A DNA stretch of 64,000 nt from Kribbella soli (GCF_004331345.1 NZ_SJJZ01000005.1:434001-498000); one strand, 5' to 3'; shown: positions 1 to 8,842, counted from the first letter of the stretch. A program made the numbers and translations. Notes: generated by a model from the sequence alone, not told the origin.

Positions 1-31
1 AGACGACCGACGAAGCCAAACGGTTGACGGA

Positions 32-1132
32 TCAGGAAGTGCTGAGCGTCACGCGCAGGATCCGGTCGTCGCCGTCACGGGTTCCGCCGCGGCCGTCGGT
101 GTTGGACGTGGTGACCCACAACGAGCCGTCCGGTGCGAGTTCGACCGTGCGCAGACGCCCGTACTGATTGGTGAAGAACGCCTGCGGCTCGCCAATTCGT
201 TTGCCTCCGGCAACAGGGATCGCCCAGAGTCGCTCGCCGCGCAGCGACGCCATGAAGACGTGCCCCTTGGCGAACGCGATCCCCGACGGCGACGCGTCGG
301 CCGTGTGCCACTGCGCGATCGGGTCGGTCATCCCGTCCAGCTGGCTGATGCCCTCGGCGGCCGGCCAACCGTAGTTCGATCCGGGGGTGATCGCGTTCAG
401 CTCGTCCCAGGTGTTCTGCCCGAACTCGGCGGCGTACAGCTGGTTCCCGTCGAACGCGAGGCCCTGGACGTTGCGATGGCCCTTGGTGATCCACACCCGG
501 CCGTCCGGGTTGCCCGGCGCGGCCTTGCCCTCGGTGGTGATCCGCAGGATCTTCCCGCCCAGCGAGTCGTCGTCCTGCGAGTTCGGCCGGTCCGATCCGT
601 CGCCGGTCCCGGCGTACAGGAACCCGTCCGGCCCGAACCGGAGCCGCCCGCCGTTGTGGATCGCCGCCGCCGGAATCCCGTCCAGGATCACCTGCTGGTC
701 CGACAACTTGCCGTCCCGGTAGGTGATCCGTGCGATCCGGTTGTCGTCCCCGCCCGAGTAGTACGCGTAGATGTACGGCTTCCCCGGATATCCCGGATCG
801 ACCGCCAGCCCCAGCAACCCGCCTTCCGACGACGACTTCACGTCGTCCACAGTCCCGACGTCGGTCACGTCCTGCCCGGCGATCCGCTTGATCTTCCCGG
901 AGTCCCGCTCCGCCACCAGCGCGCTTTTGTCCGGCAGGAACGCCAAGCCCCACGGCACCTGAATTCCAGTTGCCACCGTCGACGCGACCGTCAGCTTGAG
1001 CGAGCCCGTGGGCACCGCCGTACCTGAACTCGTCGGAACCGACGTGGACGGGGAACTGGTCGGCGCCGCATCCGAGCACCCGCTGACCAACGCCAACGCA
1101 GCCACCACAGCCGTCGCCCGCCCGCTGCCCAT
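32..1132 (-). CDS. PQQ-dependent glucose/sorbosone dehydrogenase-like lipoprotein
   Basis: Predicted extracellular, membrane-anchored sugar dehydrogenase of the glucose/sorbosone dehydrogenase family (six-bladed propeller, PQQ cofactor). The chosen start gives a short signal peptide ending in a lipobox, VSGC, with the lipidated Cys at residue 19; a start 30 bases upstream is possible but lengthens the signal poorly. After a Ser/Thr/Pro-rich linker come family hallmarks: VPWGLAFLPD, the AIHNGGRLRFGPDGFLY stretch with the likely catalytic His, GHRNVQGLAF, and EFGQNTWDELN. The 366-residue length suits the family. It stands alone at the left edge, followed downstream only by the first 31 bases of the window. 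The true sugar substrate cannot be read from sequence. Confidence 0.88.
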   Translation of the reverse strand: MGSGRATAVVAALALVSGCSDAAPTSSPSTSVPTSSGTAVPTGSLKLTVASTVATGIQVPWGLAFLPDKSALVAERDSGKIKRIAGQDVTDVGTVDDVKSSSEGGLLGLAVDPGYPGKPYIYAYYSGGDDNRIARITYRDGKLSDQQVILDGIPAAAIHNGGRLRFGPDGFLYAGTGDGSDRPNSQDDDSLGGKILRITTEGKAAPGNPDGRVWITKGHRNVQGLAFDGNQLYAAEFGQNTWDELNAITPGSNYGWPAAEGISQLDGMTDPIAQWHTADASPSGIAFAKGHVFMASLRGERLWAIPVAGGKRIGEPQAFFTNQYGRLRTVELAPDGSLWVTTSNTDGRGGTRDGDDRILRVTLSTS

Positions 1133-1163
1133 CGCCGCTCCCTCAGGTCGTCCTGTCCCCAAG

Positions 1164-2078
1164 CTAGCGGCTCACACCAGCCCGTACGGCGGGAACCACC
1201 CGGCGCGCGATCAGTTCGAGCGAACGTACGGCGGCCTCATGCGAGAGCGTGGGTAGCCGGAGCCAGTGCGCGAAGTGGACGAACCGGGTCGCCGCGTGCA
1301 GGTCGATCAACCGGGCAGCGATGTCTTCCGGCGTACCCACCAGGTAGTCCGTGCGATGCAGGCGCGGCGGTTCGGTCCCGCCGTACGACGCGATTTCGCC
1401 TTCCAGGTAGGCGATTCCCGGCGCGGCCTCCGCCCAGGCTCGGTCCGCGTCGTCGTCCACGTGCATGATCCCGGTGCAGATCAGCGGCGGCGGATCGTCG
1501 ACGACCTCGTCCAGGAGCGTGCGGCGAGCGATCAGATCCGCGGGCGTCGCGCAGTAGATGATCACGCCGTCACCCACCCGGGCGGCCCGCCGCAGTCCTG
1601 CCGCGGTCACCCCGGCAGCGTAGATCGGGATCTCGCCGCGCGGCCGCGGCGTCACGTCCCCGGCCGACCACGCCTCCCGGATACGTCGCACACCTTCCTC
1701 GAGCAGCACTCCGCGCCGCCGCCGGTCCGCTCCGAAGGCTGCGAACTCCCGCTCCGCGTACCCCTGCCCGACCCCGAGCACGAACCGCCCGCCGGACACA
1801 AGATCCAGTACGGCGACGTCCTCGGCAACCCGCAACGGGTGATGCAACGGCAACACCAGCACGTTGGTCCCGATCCGGATCCGCGAGGTCCGTCCCGCCA
1901 GCACCCCCGCCATCACCAAAGGTGAAGGTAATACCCCGTCCGCCGTCAGGTGGTGCTCCGACAACCAGGCCCCCTCGAACCCGAGCCGGTCGGCGGCCAC
2001 AACCTCCTCGACCCGTTCGCCCGAGTACCCCGCCCCTTCCTCCCGGACGTCCACCAAGACACCGAACTCGACAGTCAC
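1164..2078 (-). CDS. LLM-class flavin-dependent oxidoreductase (luciferase-like)
   Basis: A 304-aa TIM-barrel monooxygenase of the bacterial luciferase-like family that would use reduced FMN or F420. The GTG start was chosen because family homology begins at VEFGVLVDVREEG; an upstream ATG would add about 20 unlike residues overlapping an intergenic hairpin. Visible family features are the GFEGAWLSEHHLT segment, SPLVMAGVLAGRTSRIRIGTNVLVLPL, HHPLRVAEDVAVLD and FVLGVGQGYAEREFAAFG. It lies downstream of the fatty acid pair on the same strand but is separated from it by a strong hairpin, so it is probably transcribed apart. The substrate is unknown. Confidence 0.85.
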   Translation of the reverse strand: MTVEFGVLVDVREEGAGYSGERVEEVVAADRLGFEGAWLSEHHLTADGVLPSPLVMAGVLAGRTSRIRIGTNVLVLPLHHPLRVAEDVAVLDLVSGGRFVLGVGQGYAEREFAAFGADRRRRGVLLEEGVRRIREAWSAGDVTPRPRGEIPIYAAGVTAAGLRRAARVGDGVIIYCATPADLIARRTLLDEVVDDPPPLICTGIMHVDDDADRAWAEAAPGIAYLEGEIASYGGTEPPRLHRTDYLVGTPEDIAARLIDLHAATRFVHFAHWLRLPTLSHEAAVRSLELIARRVVPAVRAGVSR

Positions 2079-2123
2079 CCACCCACCGTCTCCCGGCGTC
2101 CAGGAGCCGGTCCAATGCCAAGT

Positions 2124-2164
2124 TCCTCCGCAGTTCATGCGGGACGCGCATGAACTGCGGAGGA
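2124..2164 (-). terminator. 18-bp perfect hairpin between methyltransferase and LLM gene
   Basis: An inverted repeat with 18-bp arms and a 5-base loop (GGACG) sits five bases past the stop codon of the upstream methyltransferase gene. The arm core is CCTCCGCAGTTCATGCG. There is no T-run, so if it ends transcription it does so as the U-less hairpin type common in actinobacteria. It also lies just upstream of the LLM oxidoreductase start and could modulate that gene. Confidence 0.7.
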
Positions 2165-2168
2165 CGAG

Positions 2169-3455
2169 TCAGCTGAGCCAGCTCGGGCGGAGGGGGAAGT
2201 GGGCGTCGGCGTCGGCGTCGAGTTTCACGGCGAGGATCTGGTGGAGTTGGGTGGTGTTGCGTTCGAAGCCGACGCGGCAGGCGGCCAGGTAGAGGCCCCA
2301 GATCTTGGCGGTCGGGTAGCCGACCTCGGCCACGGCCTCGTCCCAGTTCGCGAGCAGGTTGTCGGACCAGCCGGCCAGGGTGAGCGCGTAGTGCTCACGG
2401 AGGTTCTCCTCGTGGCGGACCTCGAAGCCGGCGTCCTGGGCCTCGGCGATGATCCGGCCGGAGCCGATCAGCTCGCCGTCCGGGAAGATGTAGCGGTCGA
2501 TGAACGCACCGGTCGAGCGGAACCGGTTGTCCGGCCGGGTGATGCTGTGGTTGAGCAGCCGGCCGCCCGGCTTCAGCCGGTCGAGCAGGAAACCGAAGTA
2601 CGACGGGTAGTTGCGGACGCCGATGTGTTCGGTGAGGCCGATCGAGCTGATCGCGTCGAAGTCGCGCTCGGCGACGTCGCGGTAGTCGAGGAACCGCACC
2701 TCGGCGCGGTCCTCCAGGCCGTCCCGCTTGATCGCCTGCGTCGCCCACTCCGCCTGGGCCGCGGACAACGTGACGCCGAGCGCCTTGACGCCGTACTCGC
2801 GGGCCGCGTGCCGGACCATGCCGCCCCAGCCGCAGCCGACGTCGAGGAGTCGCTGCCCGGGTCGCAGGTCGAGTTTGCGCGCGACCAGGTCGTACTTCTC
2901 CGCCTGCGCCTCCTCGAGCGTGGCGCCGAGTGACGGGTAGACCGCGCACGTGTAGGTCATCGACGGTCCGAGGATCAACTCGTAGAACCGGTTCGACACG
3001 TCGTAGTGGTGGTGGATCGCCAACTTGTCCCGCGCCTTCGAGTGCCGCAGACCCTCGAAGGTACGACGCCACTTCGGCAGGTGCTCCTGCGGCGGTGGAG
3101 GCGGCGGCTTCAGATGACTCCAGCCGAGCCCACGGACGATGCGCAGCGCTTCGCTGGGCGTCGGCCGGTGGAAGTGGAACTGGTTCAGCATCATCCGCAT
3201 CAGGTCGTACGGGTTGCCCGGATGCACGCCGGTGATCTCGAGGTCACCCATCACGTACGCGCGGACCAGACCGAGGTCACCGGGCGCTGTCAGCACGTAC
3301 GACAGTCCACGCTCGGAGGCGAGGTGCATGTGCACGGGTGAATCTTCCGGTCCGGTCGCGCTGCCGTCGTACGCCGTGAACCGGAACGGCAGCCCGTCCG
3401 GCGTCACGGCTGTGAGGGCTTCGGCGATCGATACGTGGGTCGCAAGCGTCGTCAT
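2169..3455 (-). CDS. SAM-dependent fatty acid methyltransferase (TmsB/BfaB-like, CFA synthase family)
   Basis: A 428-aa cyclopropane-fatty-acyl-phospholipid synthase family enzyme. It carries the SAM site LLDVGCGWGGM, the downstream GVTLSAAQAEWA motif and SIGLTEHIGVRNYPSYF with a likely active-site Glu. In actinobacteria this protein paired with an adjacent FAD oxidoreductase methylates oleoyl phospholipids to a 10-methylene product that is then reduced to 10-methylstearate. The four-base ATGA overlap with the oxidoreductase gene upstream supports that pairing. A bifunctional cyclopropane synthase remains possible, but the operon partner favours 10-methyl fatty acids. Confidence 0.86.
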   Translation of the reverse strand: MTTLATHVSIAEALTAVTPDGLPFRFTAYDGSATGPEDSPVHMHLASERGLSYVLTAPGDLGLVRAYVMGDLEITGVHPGNPYDLMRMMLNQFHFHRPTPSEALRIVRGLGWSHLKPPPPPPQEHLPKWRRTFEGLRHSKARDKLAIHHHYDVSNRFYELILGPSMTYTCAVYPSLGATLEEAQAEKYDLVARKLDLRPGQRLLDVGCGWGGMVRHAAREYGVKALGVTLSAAQAEWATQAIKRDGLEDRAEVRFLDYRDVAERDFDAISSIGLTEHIGVRNYPSYFGFLLDRLKPGGRLLNHSITRPDNRFRSTGAFIDRYIFPDGELIGSGRIIAEAQDAGFEVRHEENLREHYALTLAGWSDNLLANWDEAVAEVGYPTAKIWGLYLAACRVGFERNTTQLHQILAVKLDADADAHFPLRPSWLS

Positions 3456-4834
3456 CGGCGCGTCACCGCCTTTTCGTAGAGCCCGGTGAGCCGGGCGTCC
3501 GGGTCGTAGCGTTTCTTCACCTGGTCCAGCGCTGCGACGTTGTAGAGCCGGTCGAAGGTGTCACGGTCGTAGTAGGCGTCGGAGTACAGGGACTTGTGGC
3601 CGCCGAAGTCGGTGACGGCCTGCTCGATCCGCCGGTTGACGTCGCCGTCGGCGGCGCCGGGGGCGATCGGGACGGTGCCCCAGAAACCGACATTCACGTA
3701 GGTCTCGGCGGGTTGCAGCGGATAGAGCGGCCAGGACTCCTGTCCACGCAGTCGCAGCGGGCAGAGCCAGACCGGGCGCATCCCGACTTCTTCGTCGAAC
3801 CAGCGCAGGAAGTCCGCCAGCCGGGCGACCGGGATCTCCACGTCCTGCACCACGCGCTCGCGGTCAGGCTTCCCGCGGCGACGGTCCAGCCGGGCGGCGA
3901 CGTGGTGCCGGTTCTCGAAGCCGACGATCTTGTGGAACACGTCGCTGCGGCGCCAGCGCTTCGGCCACAACCGACGTACGACGGGATTCTGCGCACCGAA
4001 CGCCGCCGAGCACCAGAACCAGTCGGTGTCCCAGCGCCAGAGGTAGTCGTGTGCGGTGAGGAAGTCCTTCGGGCGCTGCCGGATCGACCGGTAGTAGATC
4101 TGCTGACCGGTGTAGTTGCTCGTCCGCACCGCGGCGTCGCTGTTCCGGCCGAGGGTCAGGTACGCCTCCGACGGGCTGAATGCGACGCCGTCGACGAAGT
4201 GCACCGGCTCCCCGTCGTACGTGCTTGAGGCAACGATCTCGTCGATGGCCGGGGCCAGCGCGTCCAGGTCGAGCCGGACGTGCCGGAGGGCGACGTACGG
4301 CGAGATGCGGTCGAGTTCGATGCGCAACCGGGTCGCGTACCCGAGCGTGCCGTACGAGTTCGGGAACATCCGGAACAGCTCGGCGTGCTCGCCCGAGGGG
4401 CGCGCGGTGACGAGCTCGCCGGCACCGGTGAGGATGTCCAGTTCGAGCACGGACTCGTGCGGGAGGCCGGCGCGGAACGACGACGACTCGATGCCGAGAC
4501 CGGTCACCGCACCGCCGAGCGTGATCGTCTTGAGCTGCGGCACGACCATCGGCGTCAGTCCGTGCGGGAGGGTCGCCGCAACCAGGTCCTCGTACGTGCA
4601 CATGCCCTGGACGTCGGCCGTCCGCGCCGCCGGATCGACACTGATCACGCCGGTCAGCTTCGAAACGTCCAGGCCGGGGCGCTCGATCTCGGTCCGCGGC
4701 CGGAAGAGGTTCGAGCTGCGCTTCGCCAGCCGTACGGGCTCGCCCCGCGGGATCAGCTCGTACGACTCCCGCAGCCGCCCCACGGCTTGATCGTGCGCGA
4801 CCACCACCGCCGTATCCGATGTCGAAGGCACCAA
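3452..4834 (-). CDS. FAD-binding oxidoreductase, 10-methylene fatty acid reductase (TmsA/BfaA-like)
   Basis: A 460-aa flavoprotein of the VAO/PCMH superfamily (DHCR24-like). The FAD-binding half is seen in the N-terminal 200 residues: VISVDPAARTADVQGMCTYEDLV, then TLGGAVTGLGIESSSFRAGLPHESVLELDILTGAGE split over the usual Gly-rich motif, then FPNSYGTLGYATRL. The C-terminal half is the substrate cap. It precedes and overlaps the CFA-type methyltransferase gene, the order found for tuberculostearic acid synthesis genes of actinobacteria, where this enzyme reduces the methylene intermediate. No third gene (tmsC) follows. A divergent gene begins 73 bases upstream. Confidence 0.83.
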   Translation of the reverse strand: MVPSTSDTAVVVAHDQAVGRLRESYELIPRGEPVRLAKRSSNLFRPRTEIERPGLDVSKLTGVISVDPAARTADVQGMCTYEDLVAATLPHGLTPMVVPQLKTITLGGAVTGLGIESSSFRAGLPHESVLELDILTGAGELVTARPSGEHAELFRMFPNSYGTLGYATRLRIELDRISPYVALRHVRLDLDALAPAIDEIVASSTYDGEPVHFVDGVAFSPSEAYLTLGRNSDAAVRTSNYTGQQIYYRSIRQRPKDFLTAHDYLWRWDTDWFWCSAAFGAQNPVVRRLWPKRWRRSDVFHKIVGFENRHHVAARLDRRRGKPDRERVVQDVEIPVARLADFLRWFDEEVGMRPVWLCPLRLRGQESWPLYPLQPAETYVNVGFWGTVPIAPGAADGDVNRRIEQAVTDFGGHKSLYSDAYYDRDTFDRLYNVAALDQVKKRYDPDARLTGLYEKAVTRR

Positions 4835-4907
4835 TCCAGAGTACGACGGCGCCCGGACTCAAGCACGGGAGTTCAAAAGTGTCCAGGGTCGCGAGTAGGT
4901 TCGTGCC

Positions 4908-5840
4908 ATGGCTGACGTGGTGAAGGCATGGCTCCCGTGGGAGGACCCGGACGCGTTCCTCGGCGAGGTGCCCAAGGGTTTCGACGTGGACTTCTACTCC
5001 GGCGGTGAGCGGCCGAAGTCGCTCGACGAGGTGGAGTTCTACGTGCCCAGTTACATGGGCGGCGGTGACGTGTTCGACGTCATCGGTGACATGCCCGCAC
5101 TGAAGGTTGTGCAGCTGCAGACGGCCGGGTTCGAGCACGCGCAGTCGCGGCTCGCCGACGGCGTCACCTTGTGCAACGCGCGCGGCGTGCACGACGCGTC
5201 CACGGCCGAGCTGGCGGTCGGGCTGATCCTGGCGTCGTTCCGGAACCTTCCGCGCGCCGTCCGTGACCAGGAGCAGCAGGTCTGGCCGGGGTCGTACGAC
5301 GAGGTCGACGACTCGCTGGCCGACCGGACGGTGCTGATCCTCGGGTACGGCGCGATCGGCGAGGCGCTCGAGCGCCGGCTGACCGGGTTCGAGTGCGACG
5401 TGATCCGGGTCGCCCGGCGGGAGCGGGACGGCGTACACCCGATCTCTGAGCTGCCTGAGCTGTTGCCGCGTGCGGACGTCGTCGTGCTGCTGACGCCGGC
5501 GACGCCGGAGACCAAACGGATGGTCGACGCGAAGTTCCTGGCGAGCATGAAGGACGGCGCGCTGCTGGTGAACGTCGCGCGCGGTGTCGTCGTGGACACC
5601 GACGCGTTGCTGACCGAGCTCGGGACGCGGCGGATCAGGGCCGCGCTGGACGTGACCGATCCCGAGCCGTTGCCCACCGGACATCCGCTGTGGTCTGCTC
5701 CGAACGTACTGATCAATCCGCATCGCGGCGGCGCCTCGACGGCGTTCGCGCCGCGGGTGGCCAGGCTGGTGCGCGCGCAACTGGAGCGCTACGCGTCCGG
5801 GGAACCGTTGATCAATGTGGTGGCAGGTCCGCCACGCTGA
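4908..5840 (+). CDS. D-2-hydroxyacid dehydrogenase family protein
   Basis: A 310-aa NAD(P)-dependent dehydrogenase. The Rossmann motif GYGAIGEALE lies near residue 146, and the three catalytic positions are visible: Arg in VNVARGVVVD, Glu in DVTDPEPLP and His in INPHRGGAS. The N-terminal substrate domain is shorter and divergent (AWLPWEDPDAF), so the physiological 2-keto or 2-hydroxy acid cannot be assigned. It is divergent from the FAD oxidoreductase and precedes the propeller gene by 15 bases, so it may head a three-gene transcript. Confidence 0.88.
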   Translation: MADVVKAWLPWEDPDAFLGEVPKGFDVDFYSGGERPKSLDEVEFYVPSYMGGGDVFDVIGDMPALKVVQLQTAGFEHAQSRLADGVTLCNARGVHDASTAELAVGLILASFRNLPRAVRDQEQQVWPGSYDEVDDSLADRTVLILGYGAIGEALERRLTGFECDVIRVARRERDGVHPISELPELLPRADVVVLLTPATPETKRMVDAKFLASMKDGALLVNVARGVVVDTDALLTELGTRRIRAALDVTDPEPLPTGHPLWSAPNVLINPHRGGASTAFAPRVARLVRAQLERYASGEPLINVVAGPPR

Positions 5841-5855
5841 AGGAGGAGGACAACG

Positions 5856-6947
5856 ATGTCCGAGGCCGTACTGCTGATCGGAACCAAGAAAGGGCTCTGG
5901 ATCGGCCGGAGTGCTGACCGCGAGGAGTGGCGGCTGGACGGACCGGTGCCGGAGTTCGAGATGCAGGGCGTGTACGCCGTGGGCATCGACACCCGTGGCG
6001 ATCAGGCCCGGCTGTTCGTCGGCGGCACCAGCGAGCACTGGGGCCCGGCGGTCTTCCACTCCGACGACCTCGGCGCGACCTGGGCGGAGCCGCCGGAGGG
6101 TTCGATCGGGTTCCCTGCCGACGCCGAGGCCTCCCTCGAGCGGGTCTGGCAGATCCAGCCGGCCGCGGCCGGCCAACCGGGCGTCGTGTACGCCGGGTCG
6201 CAGCCGTCGGCCCTGTGGAAGTCGACCGACGGTGGCGTGACGTTCGAGCTGGTCAGCGGCCTGTGGGACCACCCGCACCGCAAGGAGTGGGGCGCCGGAT
6301 TCGGCGGCCAGGCGGTGCACACCGTGCTGCCGCATCCGACCGACGCCGACCAGGTGAGTGTCGCGATGTCGACCGGTGGCGTGTACCGGACCACCGACGG
6401 CGGGCAGTCCTGGTCGCCGCGGAACCAGGGCATCCAGGCCAAGTTCTTCCCGGACCCGTATCCGGAGTTCGGTCAGTGCGTCCACAAGCTGGCCGCGCAC
6501 CCCGACGTCCCTGAGCGGATGTTCGCGCAGAACCATCACGGCGTGTACCGGTCGGACGACGCCGGCGCGATCTGGAAGTCGATCGCGGACGGCCTCCCGT
6601 CGGACTTCGGGTTCCCGATCGTGGTGCACCCGCACGAGCCCGAGACCGTGTACGTCTTCCCGCTGGTCGCGGACGCGAACCGGATCCCGACCGAGGCGCA
6701 GTGCCGGGTCTACCGCTCCCGCGACGCCGGCTCGACCTGGGAGCCGCTGGCCGCCGGGTTGCCGGACGTCTCCTACGCCCCGGTGCTGCGCGACGCGATG
6801 ACCGTCGACACCGCCGATCCGGCCGGCGTGTACGTCGGCACGCGGGACGGCTGCGTCTACGCGAGCGCCGACGCCGGCGACAGCTGGACCGAGGTCGCGC
6901 GGCATCTTCCCGACGTCCTCACTGTGCGCGCAGCGGTGCTTGGATGA
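5856..6947 (+). CDS. Cytoplasmic BNR/Asp-box beta-propeller protein
   Basis: A 363-aa protein of the sialidase/BNR-repeat fold with no signal peptide or membrane segment. Six Asp-box motifs (S/T-x-D-x-G-x-T/S-W/F) are evenly spaced near residues 69, 123, 179, 233, 288 and 337, one per blade of a six-bladed propeller. Examples are SDDLGATW, TTDGGQSW and SRDAGSTW. Sialidase catalytic Arg and Tyr residues are not evident, so hydrolase activity should not be assumed. A strong ribosome site (AAGGAGGAGG) precedes the ATG. Its stop overlaps the MoaD-like gene by four bases, implying coupled translation and probably a joint function. Confidence 0.82.
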   Translation: MSEAVLLIGTKKGLWIGRSADREEWRLDGPVPEFEMQGVYAVGIDTRGDQARLFVGGTSEHWGPAVFHSDDLGATWAEPPEGSIGFPADAEASLERVWQIQPAAAGQPGVVYAGSQPSALWKSTDGGVTFELVSGLWDHPHRKEWGAGFGGQAVHTVLPHPTDADQVSVAMSTGGVYRTTDGGQSWSPRNQGIQAKFFPDPYPEFGQCVHKLAAHPDVPERMFAQNHHGVYRSDDAGAIWKSIADGLPSDFGFPIVVHPHEPETVYVFPLVADANRIPTEAQCRVYRSRDAGSTWEPLAAGLPDVSYAPVLRDAMTVDTADPAGVYVGTRDGCVYASADAGDSWTEVARHLPDVLTVRAAVLG

Positions 6948-7225
6948 TCGCGGTCCGCCTTCCGACGGTGCTGCGCCCGTTCGCGGGCGGCGTCGAACGT
7001 GTGGAGGTCGAGGTGGACGGTTCGCCGACCGTCGCCTCGGTCTTCGCGGCGCTCGAAGCCAACCACCCGGCGCTCCGCCGCCGCCTCACCGACGAGCAGG
7101 GTGCGGTCCGCCGGCACGTGAACATCTACCTCGGCAACGACAACATCCGCGACCTCTCCGGGCTCGAGACCAAGCTCACCGAAGGCGACGAGCTCCTCAT
7201 CCTCCCGAGCGTGGCCGGCGGCTGA
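6944..7225 (+). CDS. MoaD/ThiS-like ubiquitin-fold protein
   Basis: A 93-aa beta-grasp protein that ends in VAGG, the C-terminal di-Gly needed for adenylation and thiocarboxylation or conjugation in MoaD, ThiS and related sulfur carriers. The LEANHPALRRRL and EGDELLILPSVAGG segments match the family. The ATG overlaps the stop of the Asp-box propeller gene (ATGA). No moaE, thiG, E1-like or JAMM protease gene is nearby, so molybdopterin or thiamine roles are not supported by context. It may supply sulfur to, or modify, a partner linked to the propeller protein. Confidence 0.85.
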   Translation: MIAVRLPTVLRPFAGGVERVEVEVDGSPTVASVFAALEANHPALRRRLTDEQGAVRRHVNIYLGNDNIRDLSGLETKLTEGDELLILPSVAGG

Positions 7226-7289
7226 CGTCCGGCGCCGGCGAAAAGAGAAGACTGCCGTTCCGCGGCGGGCTTGGTTAACGTCGGGCGCC

Positions 7290-7829
7290 ATGAGCAACGT
7301 CCTCCTCCTGACCGGCCCGTCGGGCTCCGGTAAGACGACTGTGGCCCGGCTCGTGGCCACCGGCGCGCCGCGGCCGACGATGCACCTGACGACCGACGAG
7401 TTCTACCGCGGCATCCGCACCGGGTTCATCGCGCCGTACCTGCCGGGAGCGCACCGCCAGAACGAGGTCGTCGTCGACGCGATCGTCGCGACCGTGAGCG
7501 TGTACGCGCGCGGCGGGTACGACGTGGTCGTCGACGGCATCATCGGACCGTGGTTCCTCGCCCCGTTCCGCGCGGCCGCCGCGGCGGGGGAGTGGACGAT
7601 GTCGTACGTCGTACTGCGTCCTGACCTCGATACGACACTGGACCGTGGACAGGCGCGGCCCGAGCCCGAGCTGACCGACGCCGACGCGCTCACCGGTCTG
7701 CACGGTGCGTTCGCGGACCTCGGCGCGCTCGAGCCGCACGCGATCGACACCACCCTGCTCGACGCGCCGCGGACCGCGGCCGAGGTCCGCAAAGCCGTTG
7801 CCTCCGGCGACTACCTGCTCAGCGCTTGA
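7290..7829 (+). CDS. P-loop kinase-like ATPase
   Basis: A 179-aa nucleotide kinase-fold protein. The Walker A motif GPSGSGKTTVAR starts at residue 9. LTTDEFYRGIRTG and YDVVVDGIIGPWF fill the places of substrate-binding Asp and Walker B elements seen in chloramphenicol phosphotransferase-like and shikimate-kinase-like small kinases. The acceptor molecule is unknown. It is convergent with the AICAR formyltransferase-like gene, only three bases separating the stop codons. Confidence 0.78.
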   Translation: MSNVLLLTGPSGSGKTTVARLVATGAPRPTMHLTTDEFYRGIRTGFIAPYLPGAHRQNEVVVDAIVATVSVYARGGYDVVVDGIIGPWFLAPFRAAAAAGEWTMSYVVLRPDLDTTLDRGQARPEPELTDADALTGLHGAFADLGALEPHAIDTTLLDAPRTAAEVRKAVASGDYLLSA

Positions 7830-7832
7830 GTC

Positions 7833-8738
7833 TTAGTGTCTGAACAGCCGTACGCCGGTTTCCGACCAAGTGATCCGGGCCGCCGCGCAGGCGGCCGCCA
7901 CCTCGGGTGAGCGGATCGAACCACCCGGCTCGGCGATGTGCGAGACGCCGTACCGCTGGGCCTCCACGACGTTGTCGGTAAACGGCAGCGCACCGTCGGA
8001 AACCATCGAGACACCGGTGAGCGGATCGGTCGAATGACGGGCCCACCAGAGCGCGGCCTTCTCGCCGGCGAGCCGCGTACAGTCCACCCGCGACTGCTGC
8101 CCGGCACCGATGCCGATCGCCATCGCGTCCTTCATCAGTACGACCGTGTTCGACTGCGTGTAACGGGCGACGATCATCCCCAGCAGCAGGTCGCGCGCCG
8201 TATCGTCCGGCACCTCGGCGCTCAGCAGGCCGCGCGTCAACGGCAGCGCATCGCGCGTCTGCGTCAGCCGCACCCCGTAGAGCTCACGCACCTCCTCGGC
8301 CGGCGGCTCGAACTCCGCGTCCGCCTCGAGCACCAGGTACGTCCCACGCTTCTTCGCCGCAAGGATCTCCACCACACCCTCGTCGTACCCGGGCGCGATG
8401 ATCCCGTCCGAAACCACCCGCTTCAGCACCGCGGCCAGTTCCAGATCGACCGGATGCGAGACCGCCACGAAATCGCCGTACGACGACTTCGGATCAGCGT
8501 CCCGCGCCCGGGCGTACGCGGCCGCCACCGTCTCGCCCAGCGCAGCACCCGCCGGCGACACATGCTTGTACGACGCCGCAGCCGGTACGCCGAACTGCTC
8601 GGCAGCCTCCCGCACCAACTGCCACCCGGTGAGCGCATCGAGGACATTGATGTACGACGGCTCGCCCGCAACCACCGTGAACGGCGCAGAGTCGAGGCTC
8701 GCCGCTTGATGAGGATTCATGCCGTACCGCAGACGCAT
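7833..8738 (-). CDS. Stand-alone AICAR formyltransferase-like protein (PurH C-terminal domain)
   Basis: A 301-aa protein matching only the formyltransferase half of bifunctional PurH, which normally has about 520 residues with an N-terminal IMP cyclohydrolase domain. It opens with LRYGMNPHQ, has KHVSPAGAALG, and contains the YTQSNTVVLMKDAMAIGIGA active-site stretch followed by SRVDCTRLAGEKA. The start is fixed by GGAGGT five bases upstream. It would transfer a formyl group from 10-formyl-THF to AICAR or an analogue. Because no cyclohydrolase domain is present, it may be a paralogue beside a normal purH elsewhere. No purine genes adjoin it. Confidence 0.85.
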   Translation of the reverse strand: MRLRYGMNPHQAASLDSAPFTVVAGEPSYINVLDALTGWQLVREAAEQFGVPAAASYKHVSPAGAALGETVAAAYARARDADPKSSYGDFVAVSHPVDLELAAVLKRVVSDGIIAPGYDEGVVEILAAKKRGTYLVLEADAEFEPPAEEVRELYGVRLTQTRDALPLTRGLLSAEVPDDTARDLLLGMIVARYTQSNTVVLMKDAMAIGIGAGQQSRVDCTRLAGEKAALWWARHSTDPLTGVSMVSDGALPFTDNVVEAQRYGVSHIAEPGGSIRSPEVAAACAAARITWSETGVRLFRH

Positions 8739-8842
8739 CGGGACCTCCGATTGAATCGGAGGCGCCCAGGCGGACGACGCCTTGTACGAACACACCCGCT
8801 CCCCGGTGGTACTCCACCCTCGCCAGTCGCGGTGCGCCCAGC

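Noticed and set aside
3864..6905. A 1013-codon open frame on the minus strand
   Set aside because: It lies across the FAD oxidoreductase, hydroxyacid dehydrogenase and propeller genes, is Arg/Pro/Asp-rich without any domain, and mirrors their codons as expected in high-GC DNA.
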